NCBI RefSeq assembly: GCF_900105995.1
Contig: NZ_LT629785.1
Location: 1,860,001 to 1,924,000, forward strand
Direction of reading: 5' to 3'
Source: Pseudomonas pohangensis
GTDB lineage: Bacteria > Pseudomonadota > Gammaproteobacteria > Pseudomonadales > Pseudomonadaceae
DNA: 64,000 nt
The position numbers and the translations under genes are program-made. Shown here piece after piece: positions 18,204 to 25,771 of the stretch. How positions within the stretch are numbered: the first letter of the stretch is position 1; every line of letters begins with the position of its first letter. The notes below the pieces were generated by a model that did no database searches, was not told the DNA's origin, and was given only the letters and a program-made list of their open reading frames with translations.

Positions 18204-18761
18204 ATGCGAACCCTGCCAATGCTGCTCTGTCTGGGCCTGAGCCTGGGCGCACAAGCCGAGGATCTGCAAAAGCTGACCGCCGAGGGCAAGGCGCTGATTC
18301 CGCCCTTCCAGCAACAACTGATGGCAACGGTGAAAAACGCCATGCAGTCCGGAGGTCCGGTCGTCGCGGTGGAATCCTGCCAGCTGCTTGCCCCGCAGAT
18401 CGCCTCGCAACACAGCCAGCAACCCTGGAGCGTTGGCCGCACGTCACTGCAGGTACGCAATCCGGCCAATGCCGCGGATGCCTGGGAACAGCAGGTTCTG
18501 CAGGAGTTTGCCCAACAGCAGGCCAGTGGCCAGCCGCTGGCCGGCATGCAGAAAGTGGCCGTGGTCGACAATGAATTGCGCATCATGCAGGCCATAGCGG
18601 TGGGCGAGCCATGCCTGGCCTGTCACGGCAAGAACCTGAAGCCTGAAGTGGCTGCAAAAATTGACCAGCTCTACCCAAAGGATCAGGCACGCGGGTATGA
18701 TCCGGGGCAGTTGCGTGGAGCCTTCACTCTGCGCCGAACCCTGGACAATCCGCTTGAGTGA
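18204..18761 (+). CDS. Periplasmic haem protein, Tll0287/DUF3365-like
   Basis: A 185-residue protein with a signal peptide (MRTLPMLLCLGLSLGAQA, about 18 residues). It carries one c-type haem motif, C137-L-A-C140-H141. Size and layout fit the DUF3365/Tll0287-like family of haem-binding sensor or electron-transfer domains. GGAG at 18192-18195 is its ribosome site. In this operon it may handle electrons or sense a sulfur species in the periplasm; that is inference from position only. Confidence 0.8.
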   Translation: MRTLPMLLCLGLSLGAQAEDLQKLTAEGKALIPPFQQQLMATVKNAMQSGGPVVAVESCQLLAPQIASQHSQQPWSVGRTSLQVRNPANAADAWEQQVLQEFAQQQASGQPLAGMQKVAVVDNELRIMQAIAVGEPCLACHGKNLKPEVAAKIDQLYPKDQARGYDPGQLRGAFTLRRTLDNPLE

Positions 18762-19023
18762 TACCCCGTTAAACCCGCACCAGGATGCCATGCTCAAACG
18801 CCTGGCCCGCATCGAAGGACAAATGCGCGGCCTGCAGGCGATGATCCGCCGCGGCGAGGAATGCGAAGATATTGCCGTGCAGTTCAGCGCGGCCCGCAAG
18901 GCGCTGGACAAGGCTTATCAGGAGTTATTGGCCTGCCTGCTTGAAGAGGCCCTGGTCGACAAGCAAACCGATAGCTCGGCAACCATGGCCAAGGTGCGCA
19001 AGATCTTCACCAAGTACACCTGA
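18754..19023 (+). CDS. CsoR/CstR-family repressor with unusual cysteine spacing
   Basis: An 89-residue all-helical DNA-binding protein with the family core RLARIEGQMRGL. I chose TTG 18754, overlapping the previous stop, because it gives the normal family length and the usual 15-residue leader before RLxRIEGQ; ATG 18790 would remove that leader. Cysteines are C37 and C61. In CsoR the ligands are C-x24-H-x3-C and in CstR the two cysteines are 29 apart; here the second cysteine is 24 after the first, and the family positions 25 and 29 hold leucine and alanine. As last gene of the sulfide operon it is a likely sulfur-responsive autorepressor. Confidence 0.8.
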   Translation: MSDTPLNPHQDAMLKRLARIEGQMRGLQAMIRRGEECEDIAVQFSAARKALDKAYQELLACLLEEALVDKQTDSSATMAKVRKIFTKYT

Positions 19024-19068
19024 GACTGGCAGAACAGCCAGCCCAAGCCCTGGCGCCGGACAAGCAAA

Positions 19069-19102
19069 ACAAAAAAGCCCTGAATATTCAGGGCTTTTTT
19101 GT
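19069..19102. terminator. Bidirectional rho-independent terminator
   Basis: The stem AAAAAAGCCCTGAA/TTCAGGGCTTTTTT is perfectly palindromic and ends in a T-run on both strands. It can end the sulfide operon on the + strand and the tRNA-Ser transcript on the - strand. Confidence 0.95.
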
Positions 19103-19108
19103 GAAAGA

Positions 19109-19198
19109 TGGCGGTGAAGAAGGGATTCGAACCCTTGATACGATTTCTCGTATACACGCTTTCCAGGCGTGCTCCTTCAACCGCTCGGACACTTCACC
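19109..19198 (-). tRNA. tRNA-Ser (anticodon GGA)
   Basis: Read on the minus strand: acceptor stem GGTGAAG/CTTCACC, D-arm with GAGCGGTTGAAGG, anticodon loop CTGGAAA (anticodon GGA), a long variable arm (TATACGAGAAATCGTATC) as in class II tRNAs, T-arm GGTTCGAATCC and encoded CCA. Length is 90 nt including CCA. It decodes TCC and TCT serine codons. Confidence 0.97.
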
Positions 19199-19233
19199 GG
19201 TACTCGGCAGACCGTAGTCCGTCGAGGCGCGCT

Positions 19234-19262
19234 AATTTAGCCGAAAGGTCTTCCCAAGGCAA
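19234..19262 (-). promoter_or_regulatory. Sigma70-type promoter of tRNA-Ser
   Basis: On the minus strand: -35 TTGCCT, exact 17-bp spacer, -10 TAAATT, followed by a G/C-rich discriminator (GCGCGCC). A GC-rich discriminator is typical of stable RNA promoters under stringent control. It lies 36 bp upstream of the mature tRNA 5' end. Confidence 0.75.
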
Positions 19263-19414
19263 AAGGTTTTTCAGCAGATTCATACTCTTATACGGCTTAT
19301 TGAACAGAATTCCGGACTGCGCGGGCAAACCGCTACACTTTGGCGTCATAAGGCTTTACCCATTGGTTGCCCGTGGGTATGGTCGTCACCCTCTTCAACT
19401 CAAGGAACACTGTC

Positions 19415-20104
19415 ATGACTGATCTGGTCGCTTATCAACTCGAAGACGGCATCGCCACCCTGACCCTGAGCAACGGCAAGGTCAACGCCCTTTCCCCGGA
19501 TCTGATTGCTGCTTTCAATGCCGCACTGGACCGTGCCGAGCAGGATCGCGCCATTGTCATCTTTACCGGCTCACCGGGCATTCTGTCTGGCGGTTACGAC
19601 CTGAAGGTGATGACCACCGGCCCGGCCAATGCCATTGCGCTGGTGACCGCCGGCTCGAAACTGACCCGGCGCATGCTTGCCCACCCCTTCCCGATCATCG
19701 CCGCCTGCCCGGGCCACGCTATCGCCAAGGGTGCCTTCCTGTTGCTCGCCGCCGATTACCGCATCGGCGTTGATGGCCCGTTCAACATTTACCTGAACGA
19801 AGTACAGATCGGCATGACCATGCACCATGCAGGTATCGCACTGGCCCGTGATCGCCTGAGCAATGCCGCTTTCCAGCGCTCGGTAATCAATGCCGAAGCC
19901 TTTTCACCGCAAGAGGCGGTGGCGGCCGGCTTCCTCGACAAGGTGGTAGCGGCTGATGAACTTGCAGCCAGCGCCCTGGCCATTGCGCAGCAGATGAAGA
20001 AACTCAACATGACCGCGCACCGCAACACCAAGCTGAAAGTGCGCAAGGCCCTGCTGGAAAGTCTGGATCAGGCCATCGAGGCCGACAGCAAGGGCAGCCT
20101 TTGA
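19415..20104 (+). CDS. Crotonase/enoyl-CoA hydratase family protein
   Basis: A 229-residue crotonase-fold protein. The oxyanion region is FTGSPGILSGGYDL (about 46-59), and the second block is AIAKGAFLLLAADYRIG with a glutamate in NEVQIGM. This fits the enoyl-CoA hydratase/isomerase superfamily, at the short end of its size range. I chose ATG 19415 because AAGGA (19402-19406) lies at good distance; an upstream in-frame start lacks one. It stands alone between tRNA-Ser and a terminator. The CoA substrate cannot be told. Confidence 0.85.
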   Translation: MTDLVAYQLEDGIATLTLSNGKVNALSPDLIAAFNAALDRAEQDRAIVIFTGSPGILSGGYDLKVMTTGPANAIALVTAGSKLTRRMLAHPFPIIAACPGHAIAKGAFLLLAADYRIGVDGPFNIYLNEVQIGMTMHHAGIALARDRLSNAAFQRSVINAEAFSPQEAVAAGFLDKVVAADELAASALAIAQQMKKLNMTAHRNTKLKVRKALLESLDQAIEADSKGSL

Positions 20105-20129
20105 TTTCGGCAGTCCATTGCAGCAGCGT

Positions 20130-20168
20130 AACGATCAGGCCCTGCATTAGCAGGGCCTGATCGTTTTT
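20130..20168 (+). terminator. Rho-independent terminator
   Basis: A 16-bp perfect stem (AACGATCAGGCCCTGC / GCAGGGCCTGATCGTT) with a four-base loop and a T-run (TTTTT) on the plus strand. It ends the crotonase transcript just before the IS element. Confidence 0.95.
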
Positions 20169-20179
20169 GCCGAGTCTTG

Positions 20180-20185
20180 TCTAGC
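20180..20185. repeat. Left 6-bp target site duplication of the IS481-family element
   Basis: TCTAGC directly outside the left inverted repeat; identical to 21211-21216. It fits NCTAGN, the target consensus reported for IS481. Confidence 0.9.
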
Positions 20186-21210
20186 TGTGATCTCTCAGTA
20201 GGTTGTTCATCCGGGGCTTTCCCGGAATTCTGGAAGTGCGACCCACCATGCCTTCCAGGAGCCCCGAATGAACTTGCATAAACATGCCCGTCTTACTCCC
20301 CGCGGTCGAGCCCTTTTGGTTCAGCGCATTCAACATGGTTTGAGAGTCGAGGAAGCCGCTCAGGCTGCCGGGGTGAGCGTGCGAACCGCCTACAAATGGC
20401 TCAAGCGCTTTCGCGAGGAAGGCGAGACCGGTCTACAAGACCGCTCGTCACGACCTCGGCACTGCCCGCATGCAACCGCCGATACGCTGATAGAGCGCGC
20501 GATTGAGCTACGCCGTGCACGCAAAACCTACCGCCAGATCGCCGGGGAAGTGGCCGTGGCCGTCAGCACCATTGCACGCCGCCTGCGACAAGCCGGCTTT
20601 CATCGTCTGGCGGAACTGGAGCCCGCGCCACCGGTAGTGCGCTACGAATATCCGACCCCCGGTGATCTACTGCATCTGGATATCAAGAAACTGGGGCGTT
20701 TCTGGCGACCAGGCCATAGGGCCACGGGCGATCGCCAGCAGAACTCCAACGGCGCGGGCTGGGAGTACGTCCATGTCGCCATCGATGATGCCAGCCGCAT
20801 CGCTTTCAGCAGTCTGCACCCCGATGAGCGGGGGCGCAGTGCTTGCCAGGCCTTGCTCCGAGCGCTGCGCTACTATCGCGCGCTGGGTATTCGCTTCACC
20901 CGCATCATGACCGACAACGGCAGCTGCTATGGCTCACGCAAGTTCCGCCGCCTGGTCAAGCGGCTGGGGTTACGCCATCTGCGCACCAAGCCATATACGC
21001 CAAGGACCAACGGCAAGGCTGAGCGCTTCATCCAGACCAGTCTGCGCGAGTGGGCCTATGCCCGTAGCTACGAAAGTTCAGCGCAACGCGCACAGCACCT
21101 GATGCCTTGGCTGCATCAATATAATTGGCACCGGCCGCACGCCAGTCTCGGTTACCATCCGCCCATCAGTCGCGCACCACTTTCACTGAACAACGTACTG
21201 GGTTTACACA
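20186..21210 (+). mobile_element. Intact IS481-family insertion sequence (1025 bp)
   Basis: The ends are imperfect inverted repeats of about 24 bp: left TGTGATCTCTCAGTAGGTTG..., right (reverse complement) TGTGTAAACCCAGTACGTTG..., agreeing at 18 of the first 24 positions. A single transposase gene fills the element. A perfect 6-bp direct repeat (TCTAGC) flanks it. Intact ends, frame and duplication indicate a recent and possibly still active insertion. It lies between two convergent genes, so no gene was broken. Confidence 0.95.
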
Positions 21211-21215
21211 TCTAG
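20268..21215 (+). CDS. IS481-family transposase
   Basis: A 315-residue transposase. The N-terminal helix-turn-helix part (about 10-60; GLRVEEAAQAAGVSVRTAYK) is followed by a second HTH-like part (70-115) and an rve/DDE core with D138 (HLDIKKLG), D216 (IMTDNGS) and E252 (NGKAERFIQT). The C-terminus has YNWHRPHASLGYHPP, typical of IS481/IS3-type enzymes. The stop codon TAG (21213-21215) is not in the element: the right inverted repeat ends at 21210, so the stop comes from the duplicated target TCTAGC. Confidence 0.97.
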   Translation: MNLHKHARLTPRGRALLVQRIQHGLRVEEAAQAAGVSVRTAYKWLKRFREEGETGLQDRSSRPRHCPHATADTLIERAIELRRARKTYRQIAGEVAVAVSTIARRLRQAGFHRLAELEPAPPVVRYEYPTPGDLLHLDIKKLGRFWRPGHRATGDRQQNSNGAGWEYVHVAIDDASRIAFSSLHPDERGRSACQALLRALRYYRALGIRFTRIMTDNGSCYGSRKFRRLVKRLGLRHLRTKPYTPRTNGKAERFIQTSLREWAYARSYESSAQRAQHLMPWLHQYNWHRPHASLGYHPPISRAPLSLNNVLGLHI

Positions 21216-21216
21216 C
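21211..21216. repeat. Right 6-bp target site duplication
   Basis: TCTAGC, identical to 20180-20185. Bases 21213-21215 (TAG) serve as the transposase stop codon. Confidence 0.9.
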
Positions 21217-21237
21217 GGTCTGCCTGACGCTTTGACC

Positions 21238-22482
21238 TCAGGCGCGCAGGCGCCGGGTCTTCCAGGTACCGATGCCGTTACCCACCAGATTGGCGAGAAA
21301 CGCCCATAGTCCGGATTCCTCCGGTTTGGGCGGTTTGCCATTGGCCATGCGCCGGAGTTGGCGTGAGTACCAGACCACTTCCATCAGTGCCATGCGATCA
21401 ATCGCACCGATACCGGTGCGGATCGTTTCTACGCTGTAACGCGGTTCCTGTCCGGCCAGCAGGCGGTTGGGCAGATCCGGCTCGATAGCCAGACTGCGCC
21501 CAATGCCGACCAGATCCAGCGCGCCGCTTTCCAGCGCCGCCGCCATGCCACCCAGGCTGCGGAAACCGCCGGTAACCATCAGCGGTACCTTGACCACGCC
21601 ACGCACCTTTTCGGCGAACTCGAGGAAATACGCTTCGCGTTTGAGCGTGCTTGCGCTATGGCGCTGCTTGTCACTCATGGCCGGGGCCTCGTAGGTCCCG
21701 CCGGACAATTCGATCAGGTCGATGCCCTCCGCCTCGAGGGCGCGAATCACTTCAAGGGATTCCTCTTCGGTAAAACCACCACGCTGGAAATCTGCCGAAT
21801 TCAGCTTGATACCTACCGGAAAACCGGGACCTACCGCAGCACGTATGGCCCGATACACTTCCAGTACGAAGCGCCGGCGATTTTCTGCCGAGCCGCCCCA
21901 CTGGTCGGTACGCTGATTGGTCAGTGGCGAGAGGAACTGGCTGACCAGATAGCCGTGCGCAGCGTGAATCTGCACACCGCTGAAACCGGCCTGCTTGACC
22001 AGCGCCGCCGAACGCGCAAAGCGCTGTACCAGCGCCTCGATCTCGTCAGCCAGAAGCTCACGCGGCGGGCCGAAGAAGGCTTGCAGCGCCGGTAGAAAAG
22101 GCACCGCCGAAGGCGCAACACCTTCAGCGTTCAGGCCTTTGGGTACCTGCCGCCCCGGATGGTTTAGCTGTACCCAGCACTGGGTGCCATTGCTGTTGCC
22201 GGCGTCGGCCCAGCGCTTGAGCAGCGGCATGTCGCTGTCATCTTCCAGCACCACATTGTTCGGTTCACCCAGCGCACGCCGGTCAATCATCACGTTGCCG
22301 GTAATCAGCAGGCCGGTACCGCCCTGCGCCCAGCAGCGGTAGAGATTGACCAGGCCTTCGGTCACATGGTTGTCGGTGGTGCCCAGCGCTTCACTCATGG
22401 CGGATTTGGCCAGGCGGTTCTTGATCACCTGACCAGAAGGCAATGTCAGGGTCCGGGCCAGCAGGTCTTGGGGGCGGTTCAT
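21238..22482 (-). CDS. NADH:flavin oxidoreductase, Old Yellow Enzyme family
   Basis: A 414-residue FMN TIM-barrel enzyme. Family blocks are LPSGQVIKNRLAKSAMSEAL at the N-terminus, the HPGRQ motif, HAAHGYLVSQFLSP (HxxHGYL, FMN and substrate histidines) and PLMVTGGFRS near the end of the barrel. It resembles the single-domain enoate/dienoyl-CoA reductase branch. I chose ATG 22482 because it gives the normal N-terminus. It converges on the IS element. The substrate is unknown; reduction of an activated C=C bond is the family reaction. Confidence 0.9.
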   Translation of the reverse strand: MNRPQDLLARTLTLPSGQVIKNRLAKSAMSEALGTTDNHVTEGLVNLYRCWAQGGTGLLITGNVMIDRRALGEPNNVVLEDDSDMPLLKRWADAGNSNGTQCWVQLNHPGRQVPKGLNAEGVAPSAVPFLPALQAFFGPPRELLADEIEALVQRFARSAALVKQAGFSGVQIHAAHGYLVSQFLSPLTNQRTDQWGGSAENRRRFVLEVYRAIRAAVGPGFPVGIKLNSADFQRGGFTEEESLEVIRALEAEGIDLIELSGGTYEAPAMSDKQRHSASTLKREAYFLEFAEKVRGVVKVPLMVTGGFRSLGGMAAALESGALDLVGIGRSLAIEPDLPNRLLAGQEPRYSVETIRTGIGAIDRMALMEVVWYSRQLRRMANGKPPKPEESGLWAFLANLVGNGIGTWKTRRLRA

Positions 22483-22662
22483 GCGAATTGGTTCCCTGGA
22501 GAAAATCAGTTGCGCAACACTAGGGGTCAGGCAGAAGGATTGCAAAGACACCCCACGGCTGAATATGCGCTGATAACCGCGATTGATCCCGCCACAAAGC
22601 CGATTTGTACAAGGCAGTGAACGACCGTACACTGCGCGCCCGCCTCCCCCGAGCACCCCTCC

Positions 22663-23385
22663 ATGTTATTCATTTTGCGCATGCTTCTGATGAGCCTGCT
22701 GTTTGTTGTTGCCGGCCTGCTCGGTCTGATTCTGGGGCTCTGCCGCCCGTTCAACCCGGACAACAGCCGCCTGTGTGCGCTGATGTATTCCGCGCCGGCT
22801 CTGTTGATCCTGCGGCTGAAGATGAACGCCGAGGTCAAGGGTCTGCTGGAGCACCAGCGTTCCTGCGTGATCATCGCCAATCACCAGTCCAACTATGACC
22901 TGTTCGTGGTCGGCCGCGTGGTACCACCGCGCACCGTGTGCATTGGCAAGCAAAGCCTGAAGTGGGTGCCGTTCTTTGGCCAGCTGTTCTGGCTGGCCGG
23001 CAATGTCATGATCAATCGTGGCGATGCCGCCCACGCCAAGCAGGCGATGCTCACCACCACCGACACCCTGCAACACAAGGACACCTCGATCTGGATGTTC
23101 GCCGAAGGCACGCGCAACCTGGGCAAGGGTCTGCTGCCGTTCAAGAAAGGCGCATTCCAGATGGCGATTGCCGCCGGCGTACCGATCATCCCGGTGTGCG
23201 TGAGCAGCTATGCGCGTGACATGCGCCTGAACAGCTGGAATGCCGGCGACGTGATGATCCGCTCGCTGGCGGAAATCCCCACCGCCGGGCTGACGCTGGA
23301 CGACATGCCGCAACTGATCGAAACCTGTCACGCGCAGATGAAAGCCTGTATCGAGCAGATGGATCAGCAGCTGGCTGCAGCCTGA
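22663..23385 (+). CDS. plsC: 1-acyl-sn-glycerol-3-phosphate acyltransferase
   Basis: A 240-residue membrane acyltransferase of the PlsC family, which makes phosphatidic acid from lysophosphatidic acid. An N-terminal hydrophobic helix lies at about 1-27. Motif I is NH74QSNYD79 (Hx4D). Motif III is FAEGTRNLGKG near residue 147, and the PxxPV motif is VPIIPVCVSS. No Shine-Dalgarno sequence is obvious before ATG 22663. It is followed 61 bp later by an rlmN-like gene on the same strand. Confidence 0.9.
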   Translation: MLFILRMLLMSLLFVVAGLLGLILGLCRPFNPDNSRLCALMYSAPALLILRLKMNAEVKGLLEHQRSCVIIANHQSNYDLFVVGRVVPPRTVCIGKQSLKWVPFFGQLFWLAGNVMINRGDAAHAKQAMLTTTDTLQHKDTSIWMFAEGTRNLGKGLLPFKKGAFQMAIAAGVPIIPVCVSSYARDMRLNSWNAGDVMIRSLAEIPTAGLTLDDMPQLIETCHAQMKACIEQMDQQLAAA

Positions 23386-23446
23386 AGTTCCGGCCATCGG
23401 CTGCCATTGTTGCGGCAGCCGATGGCAGTGGTAGCATGCGCGCCCC

Positions 23447-24487
23447 ATGCGTATCTCAGACATCCACAACCAGCTCGCCGTACTCGGCGCCAAACCCATG
23501 CATATCGGGCGCATCGAGCGTGCCTGGCTGCGCGGTTTGCCGCTGGATACCGGCACCCGTTACCAGCAGGCGGAAAATTTCCTGCCACTGAGCGTGCGCA
23601 ACGGTTTGCCGGCCCTCAGTGAACAACTGGACGGCCTGCTGCGCCTGCGCTCGGAGCACCCGGCCGGTGACGGTTCCGCGCGTCTGCTGGTGGAACTGGG
23701 CGACAGCCAGATGGTGGAAAGCGTGCTGCTGCCACGCGGCGGGCTGTGCGTGTCGTCGCAGGTTGGCTGTGCGGTCGGCTGCGTGTTCTGCATGACCGGC
23801 AAGAGCGGCCTGCTGCGCCAGCTCGGCAGTGCCGAAATTCTCGCCCAGGTTGCGCTGGCGAGGCGCTTGCGGCCGGTAAAGAAAGTCGTGTTCATGGGCA
23901 TGGGCGAGCCGGCGCACAACCTCGACAACGTGCTGGAGGCCATCGACCGCCTCGGCAGCGAGGGCGGCATCGGCCAGAAGAACCTGGTGTTCTCCACCGT
24001 GGGTGATCCACGGGTGTTCGAACAACTTCCCAGGCAAAGAATCAAACCGGCGCTGGCTCTGTCACTGCACACCACCAATGCCGAACTGCGCCAGCAACTG
24101 TTGCCGCGCGCACCACGGATCGACCCCGAAGAATTGCTGGAACTCGGCGAAGCCTATGCCCGCGCGGTGGATTACCCGATCCAGTACCAGTGGACGCTGC
24201 TGGCCGGGATCAACGACAGCCAGGAAGAAATGGACGGCATCCTGCGCCTGTTCAAGGGCAAGTATGCGGTGCTCAACCTGATCCCCTACAACAGTCTGGA
24301 AGACGATGCGTTTTCCCGCCCCGGCGGTGAGCGCATCGTGCAGATGGTGCGCTACCTGCACAGCCGTGGCGTGCTGACCAAGGTGCGCAATTCGGCCGGT
24401 CAGGACATTGACGGCGGTTGCGGGCAGCTACGCGCCCGCGCCGTGGAGCTGGTCAATACCAGCCGGCTGCAGCGCCAGTCCCATTAA
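23447..24487 (+). CDS. RlmN/Cfr-like radical SAM methyltransferase paralogue
   Basis: A 346-residue radical SAM protein. The 4Fe-4S binding motif is C108-x3-C112-x2-C115 (GCAVGCVFC). C101 (GLCVSSQVGC) and C325 (DGGCGQL) match the conserved cysteines of RlmN; the latter is the one methylated during catalysis. GMGEP and the SLHTTN block also fit. RlmN methylates A2503 of 23S rRNA and some tRNAs. The main rlmN of pseudomonads normally sits elsewhere near ndk and iscS genes, and none of those is here, so this is probably a second, divergent copy. Target RNA unknown. Confidence 0.85.
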   Translation: MRISDIHNQLAVLGAKPMHIGRIERAWLRGLPLDTGTRYQQAENFLPLSVRNGLPALSEQLDGLLRLRSEHPAGDGSARLLVELGDSQMVESVLLPRGGLCVSSQVGCAVGCVFCMTGKSGLLRQLGSAEILAQVALARRLRPVKKVVFMGMGEPAHNLDNVLEAIDRLGSEGGIGQKNLVFSTVGDPRVFEQLPRQRIKPALALSLHTTNAELRQQLLPRAPRIDPEELLELGEAYARAVDYPIQYQWTLLAGINDSQEEMDGILRLFKGKYAVLNLIPYNSLEDDAFSRPGGERIVQMVRYLHSRGVLTKVRNSAGQDIDGGCGQLRARAVELVNTSRLQRQSH

Positions 24488-24527
24488 TCGATGACCCTCT
24501 CCCATAAACGGAGAGGGAGAAAAACCA

Positions 24528-25037
24528 TCAGGCCGGCCGGCCGATGTAATCCATCTTGCCGATCTCCAGACCGTTATGGCGCAGGATGGTATAGGCCGTG
24601 GTCACATGGAAATAGAAATTCGGCTGGACGAACTGGAACAGATAGTCGCGGCCGCTGAATTTCAGCTCCATGCTGGGAAAATTCAGCACGATCTGTCGGT
24701 CTTCGCTGCCATCGATCTGCGCCGGCGTGAAACTGCCGATGAAATCGAGGGTTTTCTGCAGCCGCGCCTGCAGCTCGGCAAAGGTTTCTTCGCTGTCCGG
24801 GTAGCTGGGCACCTCGACCCCGGCCAGCCGCGCCGCACAGCCCTTGGCCGAATCGGTAGCGATCTGCACCTGCCGCTTGAGCGGAAACATGTCCGGCGCC
24901 AGACGCAGGTTGAGCAGCACCGCAGGGTCAATCTTCTTCGCCTCGGCCCAGCGTTCAGCCGTCTCGAGAATGTTTGCCAGATTGCCCAGCATGCGCTGGA
25001 GCTGGGGGATGGAAGCCTGGTACATGGACAGTGACAT
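24528..25037 (-). CDS. DUF1993 family protein
   Basis: A 169-residue predicted helical-bundle protein of DUF1993, with MYQASIPQLQRMLGNL at the start and FYFHVTTAYTILRHNGLEIGKMDYIG at the end (quoted in two overlapping parts of the motif: FYFHVTTAYTILRHNG and GLEIGKMDYIG). The window holds a paralogue at 35324-35833 with the same blocks. The family belongs to the DinB-like four-helix group; function unknown. It is converged on by the rlmN-like gene, with a short hairpin (24495-24517) between. Confidence 0.85.
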   Translation of the reverse strand: MSLSMYQASIPQLQRMLGNLANILETAERWAEAKKIDPAVLLNLRLAPDMFPLKRQVQIATDSAKGCAARLAGVEVPSYPDSEETFAELQARLQKTLDFIGSFTPAQIDGSEDRQIVLNFPSMELKFSGRDYLFQFVQPNFYFHVTTAYTILRHNGLEIGKMDYIGRPA

Positions 25038-25074
25038 GGAGTGTTCCTCGTGGTTGCAGAACTGCTATTGCAGA

Positions 25075-25764
25075 CTAGCCGATCAGCTGTTGCATGAAGC
25101 GGCTGCTGAAGATCCGGCCAAGATACAGATAGTCGATCCAGAACACCTGATGCAACAGCACTATGCACCAGAACAGCAGCTGAAAACCGGGTTTGCGCGT
25201 CTTGTGCCGGAACACCTGCTGCGCCAGCAATGCGCCCGGCCAGCCACCTACCAGTTCGCACAGATGCAGGGTCTTCTCCGGCGTGCGCCAGCGGCCCTGT
25301 TGCGCACTCTGTTTGTCATACCAGTACAGGCCGAAGGCCAGCACGCTCGCCAGCCCGTAGGCGATCAACGGCACCAGGCTGTGCCGCGCCTGCATAAATT
25401 GCAGGCTGCCCCATAACGGCAGAACGCAGAAACCCGAGAGGATGATCCATTTGAGCGGCACCCGGCGAACTCGACGCTGACGACTGCCTTCAGGACGGGC
25501 TGTTGCGCGTGAGACAGAACCAGGGCGGTGGCGTATCTCCGGCCGATCAAGCGTGATGGGCGCATCCTGCCGGACATGCTCGGCACGCAGGCGCCCCTGC
25601 GCATCCCTGCCGGCGACGAACAGAACCGTATCGCCGGCTTTGGGGCGGGCCTCACCACGCAGCGCCGAAATGTGCGCAAACACATCCGGACCACCTTGTT
25701 CGGCGGCAATAAAACCAAAGCCTTTCTGCTCATTCCAGCTTTTCAGCCTGCCACGCTGTTCCAT
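25075..25764 (-). CDS. Cold-shock domain fused to DUF1294 membrane domain
   Basis: A 229-residue protein. Residues 1-65 form a cold-shock (CSD) nucleic-acid binding domain (GRLKSWNEQKGFGFI, DVFAHISAL). A basic linker follows, then three to four membrane helices and the DUF1294 block (DKQSAQQGRWRTPEKTLH; GGWPGALLAQQVFRHKTRK). I chose the start at 25764 because it puts the CSD at the N-terminus; longer readings extend into the next gene. The fusion is known in gammaproteobacteria. A role linking RNA/DNA binding to the membrane is only a guess. Confidence 0.85.
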   Translation of the reverse strand: MEQRGRLKSWNEQKGFGFIAAEQGGPDVFAHISALRGEARPKAGDTVLFVAGRDAQGRLRAEHVRQDAPITLDRPEIRHRPGSVSRATARPEGSRQRRVRRVPLKWIILSGFCVLPLWGSLQFMQARHSLVPLIAYGLASVLAFGLYWYDKQSAQQGRWRTPEKTLHLCELVGGWPGALLAQQVFRHKTRKPGFQLLFWCIVLLHQVFWIDYLYLGRIFSSRFMQQLIG

Positions 25765-25771
25765 GGCCCGC

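Noticed and set aside
24490..24520. Terminator between the rlmN-like and DUF1993 genes
   Set aside because: An 8-bp hairpin CCCTCTCC/GGAGAGGG is present, but no T-run follows on either strand; kept only as a note.
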